Assembly: GCA_023954195.1 (NCBI GenBank)
Contig: JAMLIK010000006.1
Coordinates: 1 to 64,000 of the forward strand
DNA length: 64,000 bases
DNA from: Xanthobacteraceae bacterium
GTDB lineage: Bacteria; Pseudomonadota; Alphaproteobacteria; Rhizobiales; Xanthobacteraceae
Reading direction: 5' to 3'
The notes beneath the pieces were generated by a model. The model did not search any database. It saw only the letters and a program-made list of their open reading frames with translations, and was not told the DNA's origin. Both the position numbers and the translations under genes were made by a program. Positions 53,871 through 63,919 of this stretch are shown piece by piece; positions within the stretch are counted from its first letter, which is position 1, and every line of letters starts with the position of its first letter.

Positions 53871-55493
53871 ATGACTTCGACTTCCGGCGGCGAGGCGATC
53901 GTCAACGGCCTGGTCGCGCACGGCGTCGACACCGTGTTCGGCCTGCCCGGCGCACAGATTTACGGCCTGTTCGATGCCTTTCAGCAAGCCCAGTTGAAGG
54001 TCATCGGCGCGCGGCACGAGCAGACCTGCGGCTACATGGCCTTCGGCTATGCGCGCGCCAGCGGACGGCCCGGCGTGTTCAGCGTGGTCCCCGGCCCCGG
54101 CGTGCTCAATGCCGGCGCGGCGCTGTTGACCGCCTTCGGCTGCAACGAGCCGGTGCTGTGCCTGACCGGGCAGGTCCCGACGCCGTTCCTCGATCGCGGA
54201 CGCGGCCATCTGCATGAAATGCCGAACCAGCTCGCGACGCTGCGCAGCTTCGTCAAATGGGCGGAGCGGATCGAATATCCCGGCGTTGCTCCGGCGCTGG
54301 TGGCGCGCGCGTTCCAGGAGATGCAGTCGGGACGGCCCGGCCCGGCGGCGCTGGAAATGCCGTGGGATGTCTTCACCCAGCGCGCCGAGGTCGAATCCGT
54401 CGCGCCGTTCGATCCGCTGCCGCCGCCGCGCCCCGATGGCGACCGCGTCAAGGCGGCGGCGGAGCGGATCGCCGCGAGCCGCGCCCCGATGATCTTCGTC
54501 GGCCGAGGCGCGATCCACGCCGGCGCGGAGATCCTCGAACTGGCGGAAGCGCTCGACGCCCCGGTGGTGGCGTTCCGCAGCGGCCGCGGCATCGTCAGCA
54601 ATGACCACGAGCTCGGCCTGACCATGGCGGCGGCCTATGAGTTGTGGCCGCAAACCGATCTGATGATCGGCATCGGCACCCGCATGGAATTGCCGACCTG
54701 GCGCTGGTCATACCGTCCCGAGGGCCAGCAATCGATCCGCATCGACATCGACCCGGCGGAAATGCGCCGCTTCGCGCCCGACACCGCCATCATCGCCGAC
54801 GCCCGCGAGGGCACAAGCGACCTGCTCGCCGCCGTACAGCGGCGCGGCTTCACCCGCCAGCCGGGACGCCGCGAGGCGATCCGCGCGGCGTCGGCCTCGG
54901 CATTGCGGCAAATTCAGGCGATCCAGCCGCAGATGTCGTATCTCAACATTCTGCGCGAGGTGCTCCCCGCTGACGCCATCGTCACCGACGAATTGTCGCA
55001 GGTCGGCTTCGCCTCGTGGTACGGCTTCCCGGTCTATCAGCCGCGCACCTTCATCAGCTCCGGCTATCAGGGTACGTTGGGCGCCGGCTTCCCCACCGCG
55101 CTCGGCGCCAAGATCGCCTGCCCGGATCGGCCGGTGGTGGCCATCACCGGCGACGGCGGCTTCATGTTCGCGGCGCAGGAATTGGCGACCGCCGTGCAGT
55201 TCAAGATCGGCGTGGTCACGCTGGTGTTCAACAACAACGCTTACGGCAACGTCCGCCGCGACCAGTTACAGGGGTTCGACGGCCGCGTCGTCGCCTCCGA
55301 TCTGGTCAACCCGGATTTCGTCAGGCTGGCGGAATCCTTCGGGGTCGGCGCCGCCCGCGTCTCCACGCCGGAGGCGTTCCGCCCGGCGCTCGAACGCGCG
55401 CTGGCGGACGGCGGACCGTATCTGATCGAGATCGAGGTGCCGACCGATTCCGAGGTCAGCCCCTGGGCCTTCATTCACCGGCAGAAGCCGTGA
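53871..55493 (+). CDS. Thiamine-diphosphate-dependent enzyme, acetolactate-synthase-like
   Basis: Cytoplasmic enzyme of 540 residues with the three-domain order of the family. The N-terminal domain has the catalytic Glu in GARHEQTCGYMAFGYARASG; the middle domain binds FAD or ADP in relatives; the C-terminal domain has the ThDP motif GDGGFMFAAQELATAVQF ... NNNAYGNVRRDQ. It could be acetolactate synthase, sulfoacetaldehyde acetyltransferase, oxalyl-CoA decarboxylase or a lyase; motifs do not decide. No regulatory subunit gene follows. It precedes a Liv-type transporter, so it may process the imported compound. Confidence 0.87.
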   Translation: MTSTSGGEAIVNGLVAHGVDTVFGLPGAQIYGLFDAFQQAQLKVIGARHEQTCGYMAFGYARASGRPGVFSVVPGPGVLNAGAALLTAFGCNEPVLCLTGQVPTPFLDRGRGHLHEMPNQLATLRSFVKWAERIEYPGVAPALVARAFQEMQSGRPGPAALEMPWDVFTQRAEVESVAPFDPLPPPRPDGDRVKAAAERIAASRAPMIFVGRGAIHAGAEILELAEALDAPVVAFRSGRGIVSNDHELGLTMAAAYELWPQTDLMIGIGTRMELPTWRWSYRPEGQQSIRIDIDPAEMRRFAPDTAIIADAREGTSDLLAAVQRRGFTRQPGRREAIRAASASALRQIQAIQPQMSYLNILREVLPADAIVTDELSQVGFASWYGFPVYQPRTFISSGYQGTLGAGFPTALGAKIACPDRPVVAITGDGGFMFAAQELATAVQFKIGVVTLVFNNNAYGNVRRDQLQGFDGRVVASDLVNPDFVRLAESFGVGAARVSTPEAFRPALERALADGGPYLIEIEVPTDSEVSPWAFIHRQKP

Positions 55494-55590
55494 CGGCTTG
55501 TGATCGCGCCGCCGCCACGCGATAATCAGCCCATGGCGTAACGATCAGGGCCGCGACCGGTTCAACGGCGGGCATCCAGGAGAGACAGAC

Positions 55591-56829
55591 ATGCCGAACG
55601 ATCATTTCACACTCAGCCGTCGCCGCGTGCTCGCGGGCGGCGTCGCCGGCGCGGCGCTGCTGGCCGCGCCGGGGATCGTCCGGGCCCAGGCCAAGACCCT
55701 GAAGATCGCGGTGCTGCTGCCGCAGTCCGGCTATCTCGCCCAGGCCGGCCAAAGCTGCCATCGCGGCGCGCTGGTCGCGCCGCAGGTGCTGGCGGACCTC
55801 GGCTACAAGGTCGAGCTGATGCACATCGACATGGAGTCGAATCCCGACGTCGCCCGCACCCAGACCGAACGCGCCATCAACGAGGGGGCGCACTGCATCG
55901 TCGGCGCGTTCGATTCCGCCGGCACGCTGGCCATCGCGCAGGTTTGCGAGCAGCGCCAGGTGCCGCTGGTGGTGAACATCGCCGCAGCCCCGCAACTGAC
56001 CGAGCAGGGCTACAAATATCTGGTCCGCAATTTCCCGACCGGAGGCGCGCTGGTCAAGAACGGCTTGCACCAGATTCAGGCGATCATCGACGCCACCAAG
56101 ATCGCGCCCAAGACCGCCGTATTCCTGCACGCCAACGATAATTTCGGCATGGCGCAACGCAAGGGCATGGACGCCCTGTTCCCCACCGCGGGGCTGCCGT
56201 TCAAGCTGCTGGAATCGATCGCCTACGATCCGAAGGCGCAGGATCTTTCCGTCGAGGTCACCAAGATTCGCGGGCTCAATCCCGACCTCCTGCTGGTGGT
56301 GACGCGCGCCGCCGACGCCATCAAACTGGTGCGCGACACCGTGCGGCAAAAATTTCAGCCGATGGCGATCATCTCGCCGGGCGCGCCCGGCCTCTATGAC
56401 GAGGAATTCTACAAGGCGCTCGGCCCGCTGGCCGATTACCACATCGACATGCTGCCGTGGGCCAACCCGAAGTCCAAGATCACCCAGGCGCTGGAAGCCG
56501 CCTTCACCAAGGCGCAGCCGAAATTCCGCTTCGCCGTCGAATGCTTCAACGTCGGCTTCACCTTCGACGCGCTGATGGTCGCGGGCAACGCCTTCCAGCG
56601 CGCCGGCACCACCGACGGGCCGACGCTGATGAAGGCCCTGCGGGAGACCAACCTGGTCGATCACACCATGATCGGCGGACCGATCAAGTTCGACGCCAAG
56701 GGCCAGAACACCGACATTCCCTCGGCCAGCGTGCAGAACCGCAACCAGACCCCGACCGTGGTGCTGCCCGCCGAGGTCGCGACCATGACCCCGGTGCTGC
56801 CGATGCCGCCGTGGCAGGGCCGCAAATGA
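55591..56829 (+). CDS. Tat-exported ABC substrate-binding protein (Peripla_BP_6)
   Basis: Periplasmic binding protein of 412 residues. The signal peptide carries a twin-arginine motif (SRRRVLAGG) and ends near AAPGIVRAQA, so folding before export by Tat is likely. The mature start is KTLKIAVLLPQSGYLAQAG. It binds branched-chain amino-acid-like or aromatic ligands in this family. It is separated from its LivHMGF partner genes by 314 bases holding a family B repeat, so the binding-protein gene and the permease operon may be transcribed separately. Confidence 0.93.
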   Translation: MPNDHFTLSRRRVLAGGVAGAALLAAPGIVRAQAKTLKIAVLLPQSGYLAQAGQSCHRGALVAPQVLADLGYKVELMHIDMESNPDVARTQTERAINEGAHCIVGAFDSAGTLAIAQVCEQRQVPLVVNIAAAPQLTEQGYKYLVRNFPTGGALVKNGLHQIQAIIDATKIAPKTAVFLHANDNFGMAQRKGMDALFPTAGLPFKLLESIAYDPKAQDLSVEVTKIRGLNPDLLLVVTRAADAIKLVRDTVRQKFQPMAIISPGAPGLYDEEFYKALGPLADYHIDMLPWANPKSKITQALEAAFTKAQPKFRFAVECFNVGFTFDALMVAGNAFQRAGTTDGPTLMKALRETNLVDHTMIGGPIKFDAKGQNTDIPSASVQNRNQTPTVVLPAEVATMTPVLPMPPWQGRK

Positions 56830-57143
56830 TCTGATGCGATTGATCTGAGAGCCTGACCGTAAATTCGTTTCGCGGTCGGGTTTCCAATCCGAAAATCGTC
56901 GTCCCCGCGCAGGCGGGGACCTATACGCCGCAGCGGTTCGGCTCATTGAGTTGAGGCGAAATCGTCCATAATCACGAATGCCACGGGCTATGGGTCCTCG
57001 CCTGCGCGGGGACGACGCCGGGATTTTTGATCCTCGATGCACCATTTCACGCCAGATTCTGACGACCTCGCTCGTCGATCAACGGAAATCTCGCGCGGCG
57101 CGCGAGGCTTCCGCCGTCCATCCCCGATCGGCCGGAGTTTCGC
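56830..57143. other. Intergenic region with family B repeat inside a transporter locus
   Basis: This 314-base gap between the binding-protein gene and livH contains repeat family B copy 3 (56897-57017) and then about 125 bases before the livH start, where GGCCGGAGTTTCGC gives the ribosome site. No gene is supported. Confidence 0.55.
56897..57017. repeat. Palindromic repeat, family B copy 3
   Basis: Starts CGTCGTCCCCGCGCAGGCGG and ends CGCCTGCGCGGGGACGACG. Its centre has GCCGCAGCGGTTCGGCTCA and CCACGGGCTATGGGTCC, a variant of the GCCAGGGGTTATGGG core in the other copies. Confidence 0.85.
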
Positions 57144-58010
57144 ATGACGGCGATCACCTTGAATATCATCGTTCAGGGGATTCTCACCGGGCTGGTCTAC
57201 GGCCTGATGGCGCTCGGCCTGTCGGTGATTTTCGGCGTCATGCGGGTGGTCAATTTCGCCCATGGCGAGTTCACCGTGGTGGCGATGTACGCGGCGTTCC
57301 TGCTGTTCGACATGCTGGGCGTGTCGCCGCTATTGTCGCTATTGCCGATCGCCGCGGCGTTCTTCTTTCTCGGCTATGTGCTGCAACGCGCGCTGGTCGA
57401 GCCGTTCATCAGCCGCGCCGAGCACGAGCAGTTCATCCTGCTGGTCGGCCTCGCCACCGTGGTCGTCAACGGCCTGCTGCTGATCTTCGGCCCCGACGCG
57501 CACCCCATCAACCTGCCCTACTCGTTCGACAGCTACACCATCGGCCCGATGTTCATCGACAAGGTGCGGGTGTTCGCGGCGCTCGGCGCGCTGGCGATCT
57601 GCGTCGCGCTGTTCCTGTTCTTCCGCTACACCCGCACCGGCACCGCGATCCGCGCCTGCGCCGACAACCTGACCGGCGCGGGCGTGGTCGGGCTCAACGT
57701 CAAGCAGCTCTACGCCGTGACGTTCGGGCTGGGCTTCGCCTGCATCGGCGCCGCCGGCACGCTGATGGCGACCATCGCCGACGCCTCGCCGGGGCTGGCC
57801 CCGGCCTACACGCTGCTGGCCTTCGTCATCGTCATCATCGGCGGGCTGGGCTCGATGGCGGGCGCGCTGGTCGGCGGCGTCCTGATCGGCATTTCCGAGG
57901 CGCTCGCCGGGTTCTACATCCAGCCGTCGATGAAAAGCATGTTCTCCTTCGCGCTGTTAATCATCGTTCTGGTGCTGCGCCCGCAGGGCCTGATGGGGCG
58001 GCGGCTATGA
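57144..58010 (+). CDS. livH: LivH-like ABC permease
   Basis: Inner-membrane permease of 288 residues with eight helices and the LivH signature NIIVQGILTGLVYGLMALGL and GLNVKQLYAVTFGLGFA; VIIGGLGSMAGALVGGVL is the conserved coupling region. It is the first of four overlapping transporter genes: its stop overlaps the livM start (ATGA). Confidence 0.95.
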   Translation: MTAITLNIIVQGILTGLVYGLMALGLSVIFGVMRVVNFAHGEFTVVAMYAAFLLFDMLGVSPLLSLLPIAAAFFFLGYVLQRALVEPFISRAEHEQFILLVGLATVVVNGLLLIFGPDAHPINLPYSFDSYTIGPMFIDKVRVFAALGALAICVALFLFFRYTRTGTAIRACADNLTGAGVVGLNVKQLYAVTFGLGFACIGAAGTLMATIADASPGLAPAYTLLAFVIVIIGGLGSMAGALVGGVLIGISEALAGFYIQPSMKSMFSFALLIIVLVLRPQGLMGRRL

Positions 58011-59007
58011 CCGACATCTGGCAGCGCCTGCCCACGCGCGGAAAAATCCTCTGTCTCGTCCTGCTGGCGGCGGCGATCGCCGCGCCGCTGGTCGCCGACC
58101 GCTATCTGCTGTCGGTGCTGATCCTGGTGTTCTACTTCGCCTATCTCGGGCAGGCGTGGAATCTGCTGATGGGCTTCGCCGGGCAACTCTCGCTCGGCCA
58201 CGCGCTCTATCTCGGGCTCGGCGCCTACACCGCGACCGCGCTGTGGACGCTGTTCGGCATCGGCCCGTGGATCGGCGTCTTCGTCGCCATTCCGGTGGCC
58301 GCCGCCGCCGGCATGGTGGTCGGCTGGCTCGGCTGGCGCTTCGCCATCGAGGGCGTCTATTTCGCGCTGCTGACCATCGCGTTCGCCGAATTCACCCGCA
58401 TCGGCTTCGACCATCTGCAAATCACCGGCGCCTCGGCCGGGATGTTCCTGTCGGTCAACAGCCCCGGCTCCGACAAATGGTGGAATCTCGGCGGCGGCCC
58501 GCTTTTGTATTATTATCTCGCCTTCATACTCGCCGCCGCGGCGACGCTGCTGGTGGCGCGGCTGCGCCGGTCGCCGCTCGGCTATCGCTGGCTCGCGGTG
58601 CGCGAGGATCCGGAAGCCGCGCGGGCCGCCGGCATCGACATCTTCCGCGCCAAGATGATCGCGATGCTGATTTCCGCCGGCATGACCGCGGTCGGCGGCG
58701 TGTTCTACGGCTTCTATTATCGCAACCTGTTTCCGTCGCAGGTGTTCGACATCGGCCGCTCGATCGAGATCATCATGGCGCCGATCATCGGCGGACTCGG
58801 CACCGTGTTCGGGCCGGTCGTGGGCGCCGTCCTGCTGACGCCGCTGGGGGAGAGCCTCACCGCGCTGATGCAGCACTTCGGCGTCAACACACCGGGCGCC
58901 AAGTCGATCTTCTACGGCCTGACGCTGATGGTCATCATCACGTTGCAGCCGAGCGGGGTGTGGCCGTGGCTCGCCCGCAAGCTCGGCCTCGACAACAGGC
59001 CGCGCCC

Positions 59008-59011
<4 letters not shown>
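58007..59011 (+). CDS. livM: LivM-like ABC permease
   Basis: Inner-membrane permease of 334 residues with about ten helices. AWNLLMGFAGQLSLGHALYLGLGAY is the LivM hallmark (read in parts), and EDPEAARAAGIDIFRAK is the ATPase coupling helix region. Its stop overlaps the ATPase start (ATGA at 59008). Confidence 0.95.
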
Positions 59012-59765
<754 letters not shown>

Positions 59766-59766
<1 letters not shown>

Positions 59767-60470
59767 TGCTGACCGTCGACAATCTCAGCGTCCATTACGG
59801 CGACGCCCAAGCCCTCGACGGCGTATCGCTCACCGTCGACGAAGGCGCCATCGTCGCCATCGTCGGCGCCAACGGCGCCGGCAAGACCTCGCTGATCCGC
59901 ACCATCGCCGGCATGCACCGGCCGACCGCCGGACGCATCGTGTTTGGCGGCAACGACATCGCCGGACTGCCGAGCCATCGGGTCTGCGATCTCGGCATCG
60001 GCCAGGTGGCCGAGGGGCGGCAGGTGTTCCCGTCGCTGACGGTGTCGGAAAACCTCGACATGGGCGCGATGCTGCCGCACGCGCGCCCGCATCGCGCGCA
60101 GAACCGCGAGCGCGTGCTGGCGATGTTTCCGCGCCTGTCCGAGCGCCTCGGCCAGGCGGCGGGCACGCTGTCCGGCGGCGAGCAGCAGATGCTGGCGATC
60201 GGGCGCTGCCTGATGGGCGAGCCGAAACTCATCATGTTCGACGAGCCGTCGCTGGGCCTCGCCCCCACCGTGGTCCACGACGTGCTGAAGACCATCCGCG
60301 ACCTCAACACCGGCGGCATGACCTGCGTGCTGGTGGAGCAGAACGTCGCGGTGTCGCTGAAGATCGCCACCCGCGCCTATGTGCTGGAGAACGGCCGCGT
60401 CACGCTGTCGGGCAGCGGCGCGGAACTGCTCGCGGACGAACGGGTGCGACAGGCGTATCTCGGCATCTGA
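59766..60470 (+). CDS. livF: LivF-like ABC ATPase
   Basis: ATPase of 234 residues with Walker A GANGAGKTS, signature LSGGEQQML, Walker B LIMFDEPSLGL and the switch region LVEQNVAVSLKIA. ATG at 59766 overlaps the livG stop by one base; a GTG at 59763 is an alternative. It pairs with LivG to drive LivHM, and its intact signature may complement the altered one in LivG. Confidence 0.94.
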
Positions 60471-60484
60471 CCGGCGCGAAGGCG

Positions 60485-61861
60485 TCAGACGATCTGGATC
60501 TCGGATCGCGGCGCGCGCAGCGCGCCGGCCAGCAATTCGAGCGCCTGCGCCAGTTCGGCGCGGTTGCGGGCCGCCCCCAGGGAGACGCGCACACCTTGCG
60601 CCGCGTTCTCGCCGACGGCGAAGGCGTCACTCCCGACAACGGCGAGACCGTGCCGCAGCACATCCGAGAGAAACTCGGCGCTGTGCCGCTGCCGAGGCAG
60701 CGCCAGCCAGAGATGATGACCGGCGGGCCGCGCCGCGAACGGCAATCCATGCAGCAACCGCGCCGCCAGTTGCTGCCGCCCGATCGCCTCGCTGCGGATG
60801 GCCTGAATGATCTGATCGGCGACACCGGTGCGAATCCAATGCGTCAGCAACGCCACCATCAGCAGCGGCGGCATTTGCATGGTCGCCTGGAGATTGTTGC
60901 GCATCACCTGTTCGGCGGCGAGATCCGGCGCCAGCAGGTAGGACATCCGCAACGCCGGCGCGATGCACTTCGACATGCTCGCCGCGAAATAGGTTCGCTC
61001 AGGAACGAGATTGGCGATTGGCTGCACTGAGGGCTCAAGCAGGCCGTAGGCATCGTCCTCGATCAGCCAGACGCCCTGTTGCCGCACGATGTCCGCGACC
61101 GCATGGCGACGCGCCGGCGAAAGCGTCGCCGTCGTCGGATTGTGCAGCGTCGGAATGAGATAGATCGCCTTCGGCCGATGCTGCCTGCACGCCGCCGCCA
61201 GCGCATCCGGCAGCACGCCGTCGCGATCCATCTCGACGCCGACCAGCCGCACGCCGAGCCGGCTTGCCGCCGCCTTGATACCGGGGAACGTCAGGTTCTC
61301 GGTGAGCACGACATCGGCCGGCGAGGTCAGCGCCAACAATGCGTTGAACAAGGCCGCCTGCGTGCCGGGATAGATCACCAGCCGTTCCGGCGCGGCCGTC
61401 GTCAGGCGCGGGCGCAGCCAGCGCGCGGCAATTTCGCGCTCGTCGTCGCTGCCGCCGGGGCGCGCATAGTTGAGGTAGGCGCTGAAACTCGCCTCGCTGC
61501 GGATCGCGGCAAACCCCTGCGCGATGCGAAGGTCGAGATTGGCTTCCACCGGCTGCGGCGGCACGTTCATCGACAGGTCGATCTTGACCTGCACCGGAAT
61601 GTCCGCCGCCTGCCGCGCCGTGGTTTCCGACACGAACGTGCCCTGCCCCACCCGCGCCTCGATCAAACCACGCCGGCGCGCCTCGCGGTAGGCGCGCGTC
61701 ACCGTGGTGAGATCGACGCCAAGCGCCTCGGCCAGCGCGCGATGGGTCGGAAGTTGCTGCCCCCTGTGCAGCCGGCGGCCGTGGATGTCGGCGCTCAGCG
61801 CATCGACGATCCGCAGATAAATCGGCCCCTGCCACTCCGCTATTGTAGGGAGCCAATCCAT
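60485..61861 (-). CDS. MocR/PdxR-type regulator (GntR HTH + aminotransferase-like domain)
   Basis: Regulator of 458 residues: GntR winged helix (LPTHRALAEALGVDLTTVTRAYREARRRGL, from residue about 37), then a fold-type I aminotransferase-like domain with the PLP Lys in AASMSKCIAPALRMSYL, LIPTLHNPTTATLSPARR, and a D in IEDDAYGLL. It is divergent from the DUF983 gene and convergent with livF. Two related direct repeats, ATTGTAGGGAGCCAA (61842) and ATTGTATGGATCAA (61905), lie near its start, and could be its operator. Confidence 0.93.
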   Translation of the reverse strand: MDWLPTIAEWQGPIYLRIVDALSADIHGRRLHRGQQLPTHRALAEALGVDLTTVTRAYREARRRGLIEARVGQGTFVSETTARQAADIPVQVKIDLSMNVPPQPVEANLDLRIAQGFAAIRSEASFSAYLNYARPGGSDDEREIAARWLRPRLTTAAPERLVIYPGTQAALFNALLALTSPADVVLTENLTFPGIKAAASRLGVRLVGVEMDRDGVLPDALAAACRQHRPKAIYLIPTLHNPTTATLSPARRHAVADIVRQQGVWLIEDDAYGLLEPSVQPIANLVPERTYFAASMSKCIAPALRMSYLLAPDLAAEQVMRNNLQATMQMPPLLMVALLTHWIRTGVADQIIQAIRSEAIGRQQLAARLLHGLPFAARPAGHHLWLALPRQRHSAEFLSDVLRHGLAVVGSDAFAVGENAAQGVRVSLGAARNRAELAQALELLAGALRAPRSEIQIV

Positions 61862-61904
61862 GCAAATACCTACATTTCCTTTGAATGCCTGTCCGTGACT
61901 TCAT

Positions 61905-61918
61905 ATTGTATGGATCAA
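61905..61918 (+). promoter_or_regulatory. Possible direct-repeat operator for the second MocR
   Basis: ATTGTATGGATCAA, similar to ATTGTAGGGAGCCAA at 61842-61856. The two are 63 bases apart on the same strand; MocR proteins often bind direct repeats. The first copy overlaps the start of the regulator's own coding region. Support is by similarity only. Confidence 0.35.
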
Positions 61919-61954
61919 GTTTTCGGTCAAGGACAATCATTAAGGACATTCACC

Positions 61955-62371
61955 ATGACGAACGCTGTCTCACTGGGGCGCGCGATGTGGCGCGGGTTCA
62001 CCATGAAGTGCCCGCATTGCGGCGAGGGCCGCCTGTTCGGCCGCTTCCTCAAGGTGGCGGATCATTGCGCGGCTTGCGGCGAAAGCTACAGCGCGCAGCG
62101 CGCCGACGATCTTCCCGCCTATCTGGTGATCGTGGCGGTCGGCCACGCCGTGGTGCCGGCGTTGCTGGCGATGGAAACGGCCTATGCCCCGCCGTACTGG
62201 GTCCAGGCGCTGATCTGGCTGCCGATCACGCTGCTCAGCTCGCTGGCGCTGTTGCAGCCGGTCAAGGGCGCTGTCGTCGGCCTGCAATGGCAGACCGGCA
62301 TGCACGGTTTTCAGGAATCCAAACAGCGCCGCGTCGCCGACGCGCGGCGGCTGGCGCAGGCATCCATCTGA
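61955..62371 (+). CDS. DUF983 family membrane protein
   Basis: Protein of 138 residues with an N-terminal zinc-ribbon-like part (CPHCGEGRLFGRFLKVADHCAACG) and two hydrophobic segments (about 57-75 and 85-102). DUF983 members are frequently found near cytochrome oxidase assembly genes, but their function is not known. ATG at 61955 gives MTNAVSLGRAMWRGF. The gene is divergent from the MocR-type regulator, which makes it the likely target. Confidence 0.85.
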   Translation: MTNAVSLGRAMWRGFTMKCPHCGEGRLFGRFLKVADHCAACGESYSAQRADDLPAYLVIVAVGHAVVPALLAMETAYAPPYWVQALIWLPITLLSSLALLQPVKGAVVGLQWQTGMHGFQESKQRRVADARRLAQASI

Positions 62372-62419
62372 CGCCGGCGGCGAGCGCGGCTTTCACGGCA
62401 GGCGCTCGCCGATGCCGTC

Positions 62420-63919
62420 TCAGATCTTCTGATTGTATTCCCCGACCTCGGGGTGGGTGCGCAGCACCGCGTCCATCGCCTCGAACATGTCGCGCATCCG
62501 CTGCTCGGACACCGGGCTTTCGACCACCACCACCAGCTCAGGCTTGTTGGACGAGGCCCGCACCAGGCCCCAACTGCCGTCCGCGACGGTGACGCGCACG
62601 CCGTTGACGGTGACGAGGTCGCGGATCGCCTGGCCCGCCACCTTGTCCCCGTTAGCCTTCGCCGCCTCGAAATGTTTCACCACCGCGTCGACGATGCCGT
62701 ATTTGGTTTCGTCCGCGCAATGCGGCGACATGGTCGGCGACGACCACGTCTTCGGCAACGCGTTCTTGAGATCCGCCATCGACTTGCCGGGCGCGCGGTC
62801 GAGCATCTCGCAAACCGCGATCGCCGAAACCAGGCCGTCGTCGTAACCACGGCCGAACGGCGCGTTGAAGAAGAAATGGCCGGACTTCTCGAAGCCCGCC
62901 AGCGCGCCGACCTCGTGCGTGCGCCGCTTCATGTAGGAATGGCCGGTCTTCCAGTAGGTCGCGGTCGCGCCCTGCGCCAGCAACACCGGATCAGTGACGA
63001 ACAGGCCGGTGGATTTCACATCGACGACGAAGCGGGCGTCCTTGTGAATGGCTGAAATATCCCGCGCGAGCATGACGCCGACCTTGTCGGCGAAAATCTC
63101 CTCGCCGGTATTGTCAACGACGCCGCAGCGGTCGCCGTCGCCGTCGAAGCCGAGGCCGACATCGGCCTTGTGCTCCAGCACGGCGTCGCGAATGGCATGA
63201 AGCATCTCCATGTCTTCCGGGTTCGGATTGTATTTCGGGAACGTGTGATCGAGTTCGGTGTCGAGCGGGATCACCTCGCAGCCGATCGCCTCCATCACCT
63301 GCGGCGCGAAGGCGCCCGCGGTGCCGTTGCCGCAGGCCACCACCACCTTGAGCTTGCGCTTCAGCTTCGGCCGGTTGATGAGGTCGGCGATATAGCGCGC
63401 CGGGAAATTCTCGTGGAACTGATAACTGCCGCCGACCTTGTTGTGGAAGTCGGCGTTGAGCACGATCTCCTTCAGCCGCGTCATCTCGTCGGGTCCGAAG
63501 GTCAGGGGCCGGTTGGCGCCCATCTTGACGCCGGTCCAGCCGTTGTCGTTGTGCGAGGCGGTGACCATGGCGACGCAGGGCACGTCGAGGTCGAACTGGG
63601 CGAAGTAAGCCATCGGCGTCATGCACAGGCCGATGTCATGAACCTTGCAGCCCGCCGCCATCAGCCCCGAAATCAACGCGTATTTGATCGACGACGAGTA
63701 GCCGCGAAAATCGTGGCCGGTGACGATTTCCTGCTTTTGTCCCATCTCGGCGATCAGCGCGCCGAGCCCCATGCCCAGCGCCTGCACGCCCATCAGGTTG
63801 ATTTCCTTGCCGAACAGCCAGCGCGCGTCGTATTCGCGAAAGCCGGTCGGCTTGACCATCGGCTCGGATTCGTAGGCGAGCGTATTCGGCACCAGAACGG
63901 GCTTCGGCTTGGGAAACAT
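62420..63919 (-). CDS. Phosphomannomutase/phosphoglucomutase
   Basis: Alpha-D-phosphohexomutase of 499 residues. The phosphoserine loop is VTASHNDNGWTGVKMG (SHN), the Mg site is FDGDGDRCGVVD, the sugar-binding loop GFEKSGHFFFN, and the phosphate-binding tail VRVTVADGSWGLVRASSNKPELVVVVES (read in parts). It interconverts 1- and 6-phosphates of mannose or glucose, feeding nucleotide-sugar synthesis, and may serve the polysaccharide cluster of this window. ATG at 63919 (MFPKPKP) is chosen; an in-frame start at 63952 is possible. Its promoter is between 63920 and the window edge. Confidence 0.94.
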   Translation of the reverse strand: MFPKPKPVLVPNTLAYESEPMVKPTGFREYDARWLFGKEINLMGVQALGMGLGALIAEMGQKQEIVTGHDFRGYSSSIKYALISGLMAAGCKVHDIGLCMTPMAYFAQFDLDVPCVAMVTASHNDNGWTGVKMGANRPLTFGPDEMTRLKEIVLNADFHNKVGGSYQFHENFPARYIADLINRPKLKRKLKVVVACGNGTAGAFAPQVMEAIGCEVIPLDTELDHTFPKYNPNPEDMEMLHAIRDAVLEHKADVGLGFDGDGDRCGVVDNTGEEIFADKVGVMLARDISAIHKDARFVVDVKSTGLFVTDPVLLAQGATATYWKTGHSYMKRRTHEVGALAGFEKSGHFFFNAPFGRGYDDGLVSAIAVCEMLDRAPGKSMADLKNALPKTWSSPTMSPHCADETKYGIVDAVVKHFEAAKANGDKVAGQAIRDLVTVNGVRVTVADGSWGLVRASSNKPELVVVVESPVSEQRMRDMFEAMDAVLRTHPEVGEYNQKI

